Shown piece after piece: positions 43,542 to 58,600 of a stretch of DNA of 64,000 bases. The stretch covers positions 186,434 through 250,433 of the forward strand of contig NW_005434628.1 of NCBI RefSeq assembly GCF_000315625.1. The letters run 5' to 3'. This stretch comes from Guillardia theta CCMP2712 (lineage: Eukaryota > Cryptophyceae > Pyrenomonadales > Geminigeraceae). The notes under the pieces are model-generated. The model did not search any database. It saw only the letters and a list, made by a program, of their open reading frames with translations, and was not told the DNA's origin. How positions within the stretch are numbered: position 1 is the first letter of the stretch; each line of letters opens with the position of its first letter. The position numbers and the translations under genes are program-made.

Positions 43542-45105
43542 GTGACTGTCTTTTCCCATCTTCCAGTCAAATCCGCAGAATCCCAAGAATTGACCATTCT
43601 TCGTGAAGAAACAAGAGTTTTCCTGCTAGGGTATCAGTCGATAATCATGACCAAAAAACTTTATGATCAAAACGACATTCATCATCGTCATCATCATCGT
43701 TGCGAGATGACAACAACAAAAGTCACGGGGAGACGTTCACGATCTTGACACGACAAATGCTCCAAGGCAACATACCGCGGCAAGAACGCCACATCCCAGG
43801 ATATCTCCCTCCCCGAAGCGGCTTGAGATAGGGCTTGCAATCACAGACGAATGGTCATCCCTGCCACCAACGGCTTCGAGTTACGACCGCACTTGACACA
43901 AGAGCAACAACAACTCGTCATCTTCCTACAAGCAACATTCACACGTCTCACTGCCTCACCTGATCTGCAGCCTATCCGTCGCCCCCCCTGAGACCTCCCC
44001 ATCCATGGACAGCAGCAACCAGCCTGTTCCCTCTTCCGCCTTCTTCTCCCCCTGTCCCGACCAGCAGCATCAGCTTCTCTCTTTCCACGTCCACCTACAC
44101 ACCGGGAACTGCGCAAACAGCGCATCTACAACCTTCCTCGGGGCCCCGTACCCTCCGCCACCAGCCTCCTGATCCCTACCGTTCCTCTGAGCCCCACGTA
44201 GCTGGGCGTGTGCTGAACTTGACCTCCTGATTCCGACCTGGACCGACCTACCCTTCATGATGAAGGTTTCAAAGTACCCCAGCACCACCATCTGCCCTCC
44301 AGTCCCGGGCAGGCACCCGAGCCCGGGGCAGAGGTCAGTCAGCGCGAGCGCTGAGTGGACTGACGCGTCACCCCCGGCGGGAAACCTCTCATCGGAGCAG
44401 ACGATCGCTTCCTGCAGCCCAATGTCGATCGACCTGCCCACCCTCTCAGCAAAACTTTACCTTCTTTCAAACCTTTTCCCTCCTCTCTCCCCTTCCCCTT
44501 CCTCCCATCCTCCCCACTCCTTCCCCCTCTCTCCCTACTCCTGCTGCCCCATGCTGTCCCCACCTCAGTCCTCCAACCGTGTTGAAGATGCTGGAGCTGG
44601 GCAGGAGAGGAACATCGATCGGGTGGACGCCAATCGCATCATAGCGGAAGTACCCAAGGAAGTTGAAGGAAACGGCTGCCTCGGGACCCAGGAAGTAGAT
44701 GGAGGGATGAAGGGGACTGACAAATCCCACAGGTACAAAGATTGATGGGAACCGAAGGCCGTTGAGGGTGAAGAACAGCTCGTTGCTTCCCGAGTCCCAT
44801 CCCACACCCACCGTGTCTCCCTGCTCCAGCTGACGCCCAAGGTACGTCTCGACGCTCCCCTTGTACAGCAGCTGGCCTCGCTCCGACTCCAACCCCACCG
44901 ACTCCTTCATTCCTACGATCCCGCTGTGTCCCAGGGGAGCTACTCCGATGGAGAGTTGCGAACCCTTGACGTACAGGAGCGTTACCTCCCAGTATTTGAG
45001 CGTCCCCTGCAGGATCGACATTGTTCCCTGCGCCTGAATACATCCCCCTTTTGTCTTCTTCGCCAACACCGTCGACCCGTCCTCAAGGTTGCGTATGTCA
45101 GCCAT
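43542..45105 (-). CDS. SPRY-domain protein, 3' end lost in or beyond the gap
   Basis: Exons seen: 45105-44578 (phase 0), one beginning near 44424, one ending at 43960, 43833-43776 and 43622-43542. The start MADIRNLEDGSTVLAKK leads into a SPRY domain: TLKYWEVTLLYVKGSQLSIG, GDTVGVGWDSGSNELFFTLN, SPLHPSIYFLGPEAAVSFNF. A second SPRY domain follows: GYFETFIMKGRSVQVGIRR, FGEGDILGCGVLAAENSCFF, TKNGQFLGFCGFDWK. The pattern Y-W/F-E, GVG/GCG and FFTxNG is diagnostic of SPRY (RanBPM and ryanodine receptor type). These domains are protein-interaction modules; RanBPM-like proteins sit in GID/CTLH ubiquitin ligases, but no LisH/CTLH part is visible here. The last exon seen ends in a GTAAGA donor at 43541, so the gene continues toward the gap. 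An in-frame ATG at 45144 is an alternative start. Confidence 0.8.
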
Positions 45106-46877
45106 CTTCCTCGCTAGACGCCAGGATCGCTGGACGTCCTTCACGTGCCAGGTTCTCTGACTCTCTCAACCCCTTGCCTCCTCCCTCACCTCCGACGCAT
45201 CTTTCCTTGTCCTTTTGGTCACCCGCCGTAACCACACTGAGCCTTGCGACCGATCGCTAAGGTTGTCAGACGCCCGCAGGCCTCAGGGCAGAAGCCATCC
45301 TCATGAATGATCCTCTCCTCTCTCCTCTCCTCCTTCCTCCCTGAGCGTCTCTGTCTCTGTCTCTGTCGGTACCTCCTTCCCTGCTTTCCCTGCTTCCCTT
45401 CCCTTCCCTTCCTCCGTCCGCGCTGAATCCCCACCTGCCTCGCTCGCTCGATCGCTCGCTCTCGTATCACACTGTCCTTGGCTAGCAAGCTCCTCCTCTC
45501 TCCTCGCCCCTTTCTCGCTCGCTCTCTGCTCTCTGTCTCTCTCCTCCCTCCTCTTCGCCACCCTCCTCTTCTCTTACGCTCTCAGCATGGCGGCCCTGTG
45601 AAACCCGACCCCGATAGAAAAAAAGAAAGTCATAAAAGGACCCCTTCTTCCGCTACCCACTAATTTCAGTGAGTCATAGCAAAATGACAAAATCCAGAAC
45701 TGGAAAGAGGGGGTGATCATACTACCCCTACCCCCTGTGATTGTTGAGCTGTCAATTGCACCCAGAGGACAAGAACACATAGTTCGCATCCTGCTCCTAC
45801 TGCTGCTCCTGCTGCTCCTGCTGCTGCTGCTGCTCCTCCTCCTCCTGATCCCGCTGCTCCTGCTTCTGCTCCTGTCCTCTTCCTCCTCCTCCTTCAACTT
45901 TTCAATCATCCTTTCCTTATCTGGTTGTACGTTCTCTTTCTGCCTTTCCTTCTCTTCTTCCTACTTCTTCCACTGCTTCTAATCCATCTCCTGCTTTATC
46001 TCACCCTCACCCCCCCCCCCCCCTCCCCCTTCGTTTTGTCCCGCTCCTCCCCTCCTCCCTTGACTCGTGTATTTCGCTCGTGCTCTCATCGAAAGTCTGT
46101 GATGACTTCACATGACTTGAGGTTGTCAGGAATGTCCAAATGGAGTTCTGGGTTGCTTGGCTGTCTTGACATTCCTACTGAAAACGCTCTTGATCTGGTG
46201 AGGCATGATTTTGCTTCTTCCTTCCATCACAAGTGATTCTGTAATTTTCGACAGGGATTGGGTGTGTCTGCGTTCCCAGAGGTATGCAGGATCTCTCATA
46301 CCCCTGACATCTGTCGTGGAAGAGGACTAAATCATCACTGGCAGGCAATATGCCCATGTGTGGCTTACTTTCAGATCCGAAAGAGGATGGTGGAGTCAGC
46401 TCCGGTCGGTGACGAGGATGTCTCGTAGTAGTTGATGTTGTTGTACGTGTCAGGATGAGGGTTTGTACCTGATTCAAAGGCTGTTCGGGAAGGATGCAAG
46501 TGCCGACAAGCATGCGATGGGCCTGACGTAACTTGTTCATTCCTAGTCTGCAAGTAGAAATGACGAGGATCCAGATGCTTGTACTGCGCAAGTCCTTGCG
46601 TGTTCGGAGGTTTGAACCGGAAGCGACTGCGACAATCAGCAGGTGAGCAGCGAAGGAGTCGAGGAGGAAGGCAGATATCATTGATGAGCTGACTTGCAAT
46701 AAAAGAGTTGTGCTCTGTACGATGAGAAGCAATGATTGAGTTTGTAGCATGTAGATTACGATCTGTGTGAGAGATGAGAAACAATGATTGAGTTGGTATG
46801 GTGAGAGCTGAGAGGTGAGAGCTGAGAGGTAACATGAATGAAACAAGAAGAGCTGGAGAGATAGAACTCTTACGCTG
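45106..46877. other. 1.7-kb divergent interval
   Basis: Between the SPRY gene (-) and an ankyrin gene (+). Pyrimidine-rich from 45300 to 45580; a TACCC-containing patch at 45600-45745 (CTACCCCTACCCCC); CTGCTC repeats at 45790-45870; a poly-C run near 46010. At 46720-46800 a direct repeat GATGAGAAACAATGATTGAG (first copy with one difference) is followed by tandem GAGAGCTGAGAGGT. I recognise no gene. Confidence 0.55.
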
Positions 46878-48247
46878 ATGGCAATTGATTTGTCTGTACC
46901 GCCTAAACCTGCTGCAGGAATACGCGGAAACCTCGGTTTCGACTGCTTGCTTCATACTTTCCTTGCACCCTGTGCGCTAGCACAAGAAGTTAGATGCAGC
47001 GAGTTGTCAAGAAGTGGAGTGACTGGAGAACAGGGTCGACATCTCCGGACAAACCCTCACAAGGGAAGCGGCGGATCTTACATCTCCGTTCCCCTCTGGC
47101 GTCGCATGTTCAGATTTTGTTTCCCACTCAGGGAGCTGAACTCGGTCATGCTGGATGCCATTCAGCGAGGAGATTTGTGAGTGTGGTGTACAACCTTGAC
47201 ATGTAGTGCTGAGTGTGATACTGATCCGTGATCTTGACATGTGATCTTGACATGTGATTTTGATGTTGCCAATACAATATGTTCGTCTGTGTGGTCTTGA
47301 ACGTTCATGTATCTTGCAATGTGCTTTCTAGTCCGTTGTGTGTAACACACCTCCCATGTTCACAGGCAGATGTGCAACGCTATGGTGAAGCAAGGGGCGA
47401 ATGTCAACGTCACAGACCATGCAAAGGTAATGGAGCTGGACCGGAGGTGGTGAAGGGAGGAGGAGAGAGGAGGAGGAGAGAAGAGAAGGAAGCGACGAAG
47501 AAGAAGAAGAAGAAGGAGGAGAGAGGAGGAGGAGGAGGAGGAGGAGGAGGAGGAGAGAAAAGGAGGAGGAGGAGGAGGAGGAGGAGGAGGAGGAGGCTTT
47601 TCATCTCTGATCATAACTTTTCAGGCGACGCCGCTTATGTTCGCCGCTCAGAACCGACAGCTCGAGATCTGCGCGATCCTGCTCGAGAACAAAGCTGATG
47701 TGAACGCTAAAGACCGCGGGGGGATGACAGCTTGCCATAGGGTGAGGAGAGGAAGTGAAGCGAGGACGAGAAGGCGGAGGTTGTGAGGAGGGGGGAGGCA
47801 GAAGGAGGGAGCAGGAGCAGGAGCAGGAGCGGCACAGGCTGACGCTGCTTCTTGTTGCAGGCAGCACTTGTGGGGGACGTGAAGGTTTTGGAGCTGCTGA
47901 TTAAGAAGGGAGCGAAGAGAGGGATAGAGGATGGCTGGGGAAAGACCCCGATGGATGTAAGACGAGAAAGACTCTTTGATGTCCTCCTCCTGCTCCGCCT
48001 CCTGCTCCTGCTCCTGCTGCTCCTGTTCTTGCTCGCGCTCCTCCTCCTGCTGCTGCTGCTCCTGCATTTCTCCGCGGATTATCACAACTTCCTCCTGTTT
48101 CAACCTCGCTCTGACTGCTCTCTTGTAACCTCCTCTCTTCTCATCTCCTCTTGTCTCCGATCCTCGCAGTATGCTTCCTTGCAGACGAAGGAGAAACTCC
48201 AGCAGCTCGTTGGGTTTGGTGTTGACGATCCTCTCGTCATGCAGTGA
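46878..48247 (+). CDS. Ankyrin-repeat protein, 5 exons
   Basis: Exons 46878-47176, 47366-47426, 47625-47741, 47861-47956, 48170-48247; phases agree; 216 residues. The N-terminal 85 residues have no recognised domain. Ankyrin repeats follow: ELNSVMLDAIQRGDLQMCNA then MVKQGANVNVTDHAK, ATPLMFAAQNRQLEICAILL then ENKADVNAKDRGGMTACH, AALVGDVKVLELLIKKGAKR then DGWGKTPMD. The C-terminus closes with a helix TKEKLQQLVGFGVDDPL. It has the length and layout of a small ankyrin adaptor. Introns are 119-213 nt and are lengthened by GGA and CTC repeats. It converges on MutS2; their stops are 125 nt apart. Confidence 0.88.
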
Positions 48248-48372
48248 AGTCGCCACAAACGGCCTCCTCCCTCCTCCCTCCTCCCTCCTCCCTCTCCTCC
48301 CTCCCTTTCTCAACTTCCTCCTCGTATTCTCTCTTCCCTCTCCTGCCTTTCCGAGTTTGTTTCAGGTTCTTT

Positions 48373-52106
<3,734 letters not shown>

Positions 52107-52447
52107 GGTTTCGTCCCTGTTCACTACTCTCCAACTTGTGCCCCACTAAACAGCCGCAGACTAGATCTGGCACTTGCTCTTGACTTAGGCTTGTTTTGCT
52201 CGCTGCCTGTTCGTTCTTCTACTTCTACTTCTACTTCTGCTTCTGTGCTTCCTCAGACTCTGCTTCTGCTTCTGCTTCTCCTCTAGTCTTCTCTCCCCAC
52301 CTCCGTTGCCGCTTCCATCGCCATCGCAAACGGCCCCTTATGTGCACAAATGTGTAAAAGGTAAAAAATAATAAAACAAAAACCCCTTCTGGGACCGGGG
52401 GGGTGAATGCCAGTGTCGGATGGGGGTACTGGTACCCTAAGTTTCCA

Positions 52448-52640
52448 AGCGACTTTCTGAGCAAAGACCCTCAGTGCTCGCACTAGCAGCATCTTGTCGA
52501 GCCGATCGAACCGAGCTTGGAACAACTCTACGATACAAAAGAGCTGGTCAAACTTGGCCGGGGGATCCGACTGCTGCTGCAGTCCAGGAGCAGCTCGAAG
52601 GAGGTAGTGGAGGGTCGAGACCAGGCGCTCACAGGCCTGC
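52448..52640 (+). pseudogene. Inverted partial copy of the giant ankyrin gene
   Basis: About 190 bp that closely match the reverse complement of about 60781-60972, part of the N-terminal coding region of the 8-kb ankyrin gene. Both copies share AGCGACTTTCTGAGC, GCAGCATCTTGTCGAGCCGA and GTAGTGGAGGGTCGAGACCA, with scattered substitutions and at least one indel. The copy lies beyond the 3' end of the parent gene, in the opposite orientation and with no start codon or neighbouring exons, so it is a gene fragment and not a functional paralogue. Confidence 0.88.
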
Positions 52641-52680
52641 TGTCAGGCTGGAAGCCTGGCCAAGCAGCATTGATGCTTCA

Positions 52681-52800
52681 ACTTTGAACAGGTACGATAT
52701 GGTACAACATCTCTGATTCGAATCATCACTCGAATCATCAACATTGAACAGGTATGATATGGTACAACATCTTTGTTTCGAATCATCACTCCAGTCATCA
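52681..52800. repeat. Two-copy 60-bp tandem repeat
   Basis: 52681-52740 and 52741-52800 are near-identical 60-bp units sharing TTGAACAGGTA(C/T)GATATGG and GGTACAACATCT, CGAATCATCACT. They lie between the gene fragment and the giant ankyrin stop codon. The following 300 nt (to about 53100) are rich in ATCA/CACC words. Confidence 0.92.
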
Positions 52801-53156
52801 TCAATGTCCCACTCTGCTGCATCATCAACATTTCCGTGAAAACGATGGTCGTCACCCGACCCGTGATCCTCGTCATCATCACCATCGCTTTCACCACCAT
52901 CACCACTACTACCGCTACCACGCTATCACCGCTACAACCCCCGCTATCTCCATTATCGCTCCCATCCGAGACAGCAGGAACCGGGTGGTTCCATCACCAC
53001 TCGAAGAAACTGTTGGTGACATATCACTGATGCCAAACCAACTTCTACCACAGCTACCAAATTATGAATGCAATCGGATCGGATCGGTCATTCAACATCA
53101 CTAATCATCAGTTTCAGCGTAGATACTGTAACAAGTTCAACGGGTAAGTCAAGTTA

Positions 53157-55655
53157 CTAGTCGGAATCACTATCACTAGAATACAACCCTTCATCATCGT
53201 CTCTGTGATCCCACAATGAAGCAACCCCATTCAGTCTGGGAAGACGATGGTAGTATTCGTCGTCGTCGGAATCATCATCATCGTCGTCGTCATCAACTGC
53301 AGCAGCACCGACCCTATACCCATCATCGTTCCCATCCTCTAAGTCCTCATCAACCTTTCCATCAGGACGGCTGAAGTCTTCATCGTCTTCCTCATCGCTG
53401 AGCTGCAAGTCATCTGAGTCAGAAGGGCAGCTATAGCAATCGACTGAGTGGTCGGACAAGCCTAGGAAATCCTCAGGTTGCATAGATGCACGACTGTACC
53501 TGTCCTCCTCCTCCTCCTCATCCTCACTCCCCATCATCCCCATCAGCTGATCGTGTTTCCGTTTCGCAGGCAGACTCACTCCGTCGCTGTCTTTGTGGGC
53601 ACGTGCGCTCTCATCCCTGCCCTCCTCCTGATCGCCTGCCGTGCGTGCAAGGAGGCGAGCATGAAACCGCTGCTCTTCCTCCGGCGCATCGTCGCTAAGG
53701 CATGCGCCATGTTGCAGGAGCAGTCGAGCGAGGGTTCCATCCTCACTCCGGCAGCTCAACGACAGCGCGCACGTCCCCGCGTTGTCTCTTCGGTTCACCT
53801 CAGCGCCTGCTGCAAGCAGGCTAGTTACGATGTCCCGCCTGCCAGTCTTGCTCGCCATCAGCAGGGGAGTCTGGCCCTGGTGGTCGGGGGCCTCGACGTC
53901 AGCCTTGTTCGCTAACAGAGCTTCAATGACCTCAAGCGGTACGCTAGGCACTTGACACGCGCGCAGGAGGGCCGTGCAGCCGTTCTGATCACGAGCTTCG
54001 AGAGGAAGAGAGCTGCTGTCTCCTTGGCTACCTGGGAGAAGGCTCGCGCGTCTCCTTGCCAGGTACTCATCCACCACCCGCAGGTTCCCTTGAGCTGCGG
54101 CGACATGCAGCAAGGTCTCAAGGCTCGCCAACCGATGGGACCAGTCGGCTCCTGCTTGGCTCAGCATCTCCACGACCCTGTGCTGAACCTTCTTGTCTAT
54201 GCAAGCAGTAGTGGCGCTGAACAAGGCCGTCCAGCCGTACCTGTCCCCGTCGTTGATGTGAGCGACAGCCGTTGGAAGAGCTTTCATGGCGGCTAGGAGC
54301 CCAAGTCTTCCTTGTATGCTCGCTAGCATCCACAGGGTCTCTCCGAAGAAATCCATCCGAGCATTATAGTCCCAGTCGTGACAAGAGGCCAGGAAGCACG
54401 GGAGGACGAGGGCCGTCGGGGCATTGTCGACTAGCAACTTGTTGCACCACCGTCGGAATCTCAGGGCAGATGCCGAGTGAGGCCGACACTTGCTGGACAG
54501 CAGCTGCAGCACCTCCAGGTCCTTGTTGTGGAGCACCCGAGAGATGATGGGCTCTGATTCTGCTCCCTGTTCGAGGATCGCATCAATCAGCTCCAGGTGA
54601 CAAGCGAATGGCGTGACGTCGGCGTTGCGCCTCTTGGCCATGTAGGCCATGTGCAAGGCTGTTGCCGTAGGCCCCGACGTCAGGTGGGATGTCTTCTTGT
54701 CGAGATTGACGGTGAGCAAGCAGCTCTTAAGCTCCAGCATCGCGTGCACAAACTTCCAGCTACCATCCCGTATGGCTCGTTGCAGAAGAGAGTCGCCCTC
54801 TGACGTCTCGGAGTCGACCAGCCCTCGCCGGAGGAGGCAGCGGAACAGCTTCAAGCAGTTGTCCTTGCTGTCTCGGGACGTGTAGAGCAGCGCAAGAAGG
54901 CCAACACCCGAGCCTTGATCAGGCCCGACTTGACTCAGCCCGCTTGACAGCAGTCGGAGAGCAAACCACCACATGCGCTGCTCTATCGCCTTCCTCAGAA
55001 CAGGCGCTGCCTCCTGCGCCTCCGCCTCGTCCTTCACCCCGAACGACCTCATGACGTCGAGGATGCTCCCCCACGAGACATACAGGGGGTCAGACATGTG
55101 CTGATACGCGTCCAAGACGGCAGTCAGAGCACGCTGAGAGTTCTTCCTCACCCACTTCCGCCTCTCACGCCTCGAGATCAGAGCTAGACGTCGAGACATG
55201 GCCGTCATGTGCGACGGCCGCATGGCCCTTAGCAACCTCTTCAGGTACTCTCGTCTCTTTCGAGGGTCAAGCACGCTCTCCTGAGTCTCAAGGCACATAA
55301 GCAGCACTGTCCTCCCCTCCCCGTCCGGAACATCTGGGAAGCCATGCTTGACTAGCGCAAGAAACGCCGAATCATCCTCACTCCCGCTGCACTGCAGGCT
55401 CTCGAAGGCGAGCATCACCAGGCTCTTGCCCGACCTTGTCACGGCATCATCAAGCTGTCCACTGCACGTGCGAGACTTTGAAAGCTCGGCCACTAGCCCG
55501 CTGAGTCGCTTCGTGGTCGCCATGGACAAGGCTGACTTGCCCTTGTCGGTGACGAGGTCTCGAGCTCCTAGTCGGATCATCAGCTTGCAGCATGCTCGAG
55601 CATCCTCTGTCGTTGCCGTAGAGTCCTCCTCCTCCTCCTCCTCCTCCTCCTCGCT

Positions 55656-55697
<42 letters not shown>

Positions 55698-58600
55698 TTG
55701 ACAAATAGCAACGCCAGCACTTCTATCACGGTATACATCAAATCCAGGTTCATCCTCATTCATGTTGTGTGAGTCATCCATCTTGTCTTCACGTTCCATC
55801 TCCTCATCGCCCTTGGATGGTATCCCCTCAACCAGGCGCAGCAGCACGTTCTCACTACCAAGTAACATTTTGCACTGCACTGCAGGCTCATGCCTCATGT
55901 CGGCAAGTTGGTAGACCAGCGACACGATGCGCAGGCAAGCCAGCAGCCTCGACACGTCATGCTCCCTCAGGCTTCTCCTCAACTGCCTCGTGAGGATCCG
56001 GCTCTGACGAGCCGTCAGCCTCCAGTGCTCTCCGATGTAAGAGAGCTGATGGCTGGGGAGGAGGTGGAGGGAGAGAGGAGATGTCCGCTGCCTCAGCACA
56101 TCAGTCAGCAACATGTCAAAACCCTTGTCTCCCCCTCCGGTCTGTCCGAGCAGGAAACCCAGCAGCTGACTCGTTCTCGCCCAGTTCTTGGTCCGTATCG
56201 CAGCCTCCATAGGGCTGACGCACATCCCGCCGGGTCGCAACAGAGCCTTGACAAGGTCTCTCCCTTCCCTCCCGCTACCGGCCCCGTCCAGCAGCTGCGA
56301 CAAGATGCTACACTCCTCTCCTCTCAAGGCAACGACAAGATCATAAGCCTCGAGCCCGGCTCTCCTGCAAACCGCAGAGAAAGACGTCCAGCTCCAGTCT
56401 CGCCGGATCGACACGGCCGTTGAGTCTCCGCTCGAGCCGGTGAAGCTCCGGAGCTTCTCGAGGATGCTGAGGCCCTGCTGCAAGCTCTGCTCCTCGGTGA
56501 CTCTGCCATGGGACAGCCTGCGACAAAGAGCTTCCTTCATCTCCAGCAAGCCGCTGGAAACTTCAGCTGGGAACGGCTGGAACATCTCAAGGCAATCCAG
56601 CATCACCAAGCCTGCGCTGAAGAACATTGGGAAGCGCGTCAGCTTCTTCAAGGCTCCAACGAGCGCAGCCACGTCACATCCTTCCTTCGCCGCCTCTGTA
56701 CCCCGCAACGACGCGTACTGCACGAACAACTCCACGCACAGCACGCAAGCAAAGTCGTCTGAAGCCTCCACCGTCTCCAGCACTTGGGTGAGCCACTTGG
56801 ACCCTGAGCTCGGTATGCAAGCAGGGAAGTAGCAGACGAACTTCGGGGACTCCAAGATCCGGACGAATGCCAAGAAGTCGTTTTCACCCTTCACTCCCAG
56901 CTTGATGGACTCCAGCACTCGCTGAACTACCCTTGAGAACATGCTGTCGGCCTCGACGCCGCCCTGCTGCAGCACGAAACAAAAGTCACACAGCTCGACG
57001 AGGCTGAGCGAAGGAGGCACGAGCTTGGTGCTGATCTCGTCAGAAGAGGATCGCGGGCTCCAAGTCCAGCAGCAGGAGGGTTGGCCCTGCCGATTTGAAG
57101 TTCCCTTGCACTCCAGAGGCTCCCCCTTGGGACTGAAGGGAACCTCCATCTCAAACCACCCCTCAATCCAGTCGTAGAACCTGCCTACAAGCCTGAGCTT
57201 CCAGGGAGATAGGACCTTGAAGGTGCCTTTGATTATGCGGTTGCCGTGGTATTGACCCTCAAACGACTGCACTATCCCGCACTTCTTCAGCGTCAGTCTC
57301 ATCCTAGAATCGGCGCAACTCTCTTTGTAACTGAGGGTCAACTTCCAGTCGTGGAGCGCAGAGAAGAGCGTCTCCGGGCAAACAGCTCTTATCAAGTTGC
57401 ACTGCGAGCTCTCGGAGAGACGGTAAGGCTCCTCCCTCCCTCCTGACAGCACTGCTTCCTCCTTTCCAGGAGTTCTCTTGCCCGCCCGCCTGCAGAAGTG
57501 CTGCAGTTTATGGTCGGGGAGTTGAAGACTGTCCTCCAAGATGCGCGCGATTGCAGGCTTTCCTTCGGAGTCCGCGGAGAACGGGTCTGATCCTGCTTCC
57601 AGCAAGACGTCAAGGGCGGCTAGGAACCTTGTCGTGCATGCTAGGTGAAAGGGAGTTTGACCAGTGGACGACCTCTGCCGCAGCATCGACGACACGCTGT
57701 CAGGTCCGACGGCGGTCATCAGTCTCTTCAAGAATTTGAGGTTCCTCCCCTCAACCGCCAGGTGCAGCAGATTCTCTTGCCTGCCCGTCAGGGTCTCGCG
57801 GTCCGATAGCGTCAGCAGCTTGAGAGCCTCCGCTCCTCGCCCATGCACACACGCCACATGCAAGGGCGTCATGCCCGTGCACTCCGAGAGGCAGCGACAT
57901 AGTCCTCGCAGTCGATCCTCGTCCAAGTCAAGGACTTGCCACATCGGGCTCAGAGTCTCATCGGGCAGCCCCAAGCCCTCAGCCATCAAGTGAACGACCG
58001 TCCTGCCTCGTACAGTCAAGCTGACGTCTGCCCCTTCCTTGAGCAGCAGCGCAGAGACCTGCGTCTCTTGGTTTTTGAAGGCAGTATGTAACGCGGTCAA
58101 ACCTTCCGGCCCTCCTCTAGCGTTGACAAACTCCTCATCCAACGCGTCTCGACATTCTCTGAAGAGCATCTCCATGATCCGAGCGCCTCTGCCCCTTGCA
58201 TGCACCTGCTCCCACTCCCCTTCACAGCACAAGTGGAGGACAGTAGAGCCAAATGCCGATCTAGCTTTGACATCCGCTCCGTGCTGCAGGAGCTGAGAAA
58301 CAACATCCCACTCGTGATCTACACAAGCAATGTGGAGGGGAGCCAATCCTCGCTCACTGCTCAGCGTGTTGATCATCTCAGGACATGACGGCGAGTCCAA
58401 GAGCAGGGAGAGGCTCCGACCGATGCTGCTGGACCCGCGGTCCCCCAGCAGCGCGTGCAGGGCTGTCTCGCCATCGCAGAGGATAGAAGGGTCTGCTCCG
58501 AAGGCGAGCAGAAGCCTGATCTTCTCCAGCCTGTTGGACTTGCAACACACGTGCAACGGCGTCATGTCTGTCCTCTTCGAGCGCCTGTTGATCAGCTCTG

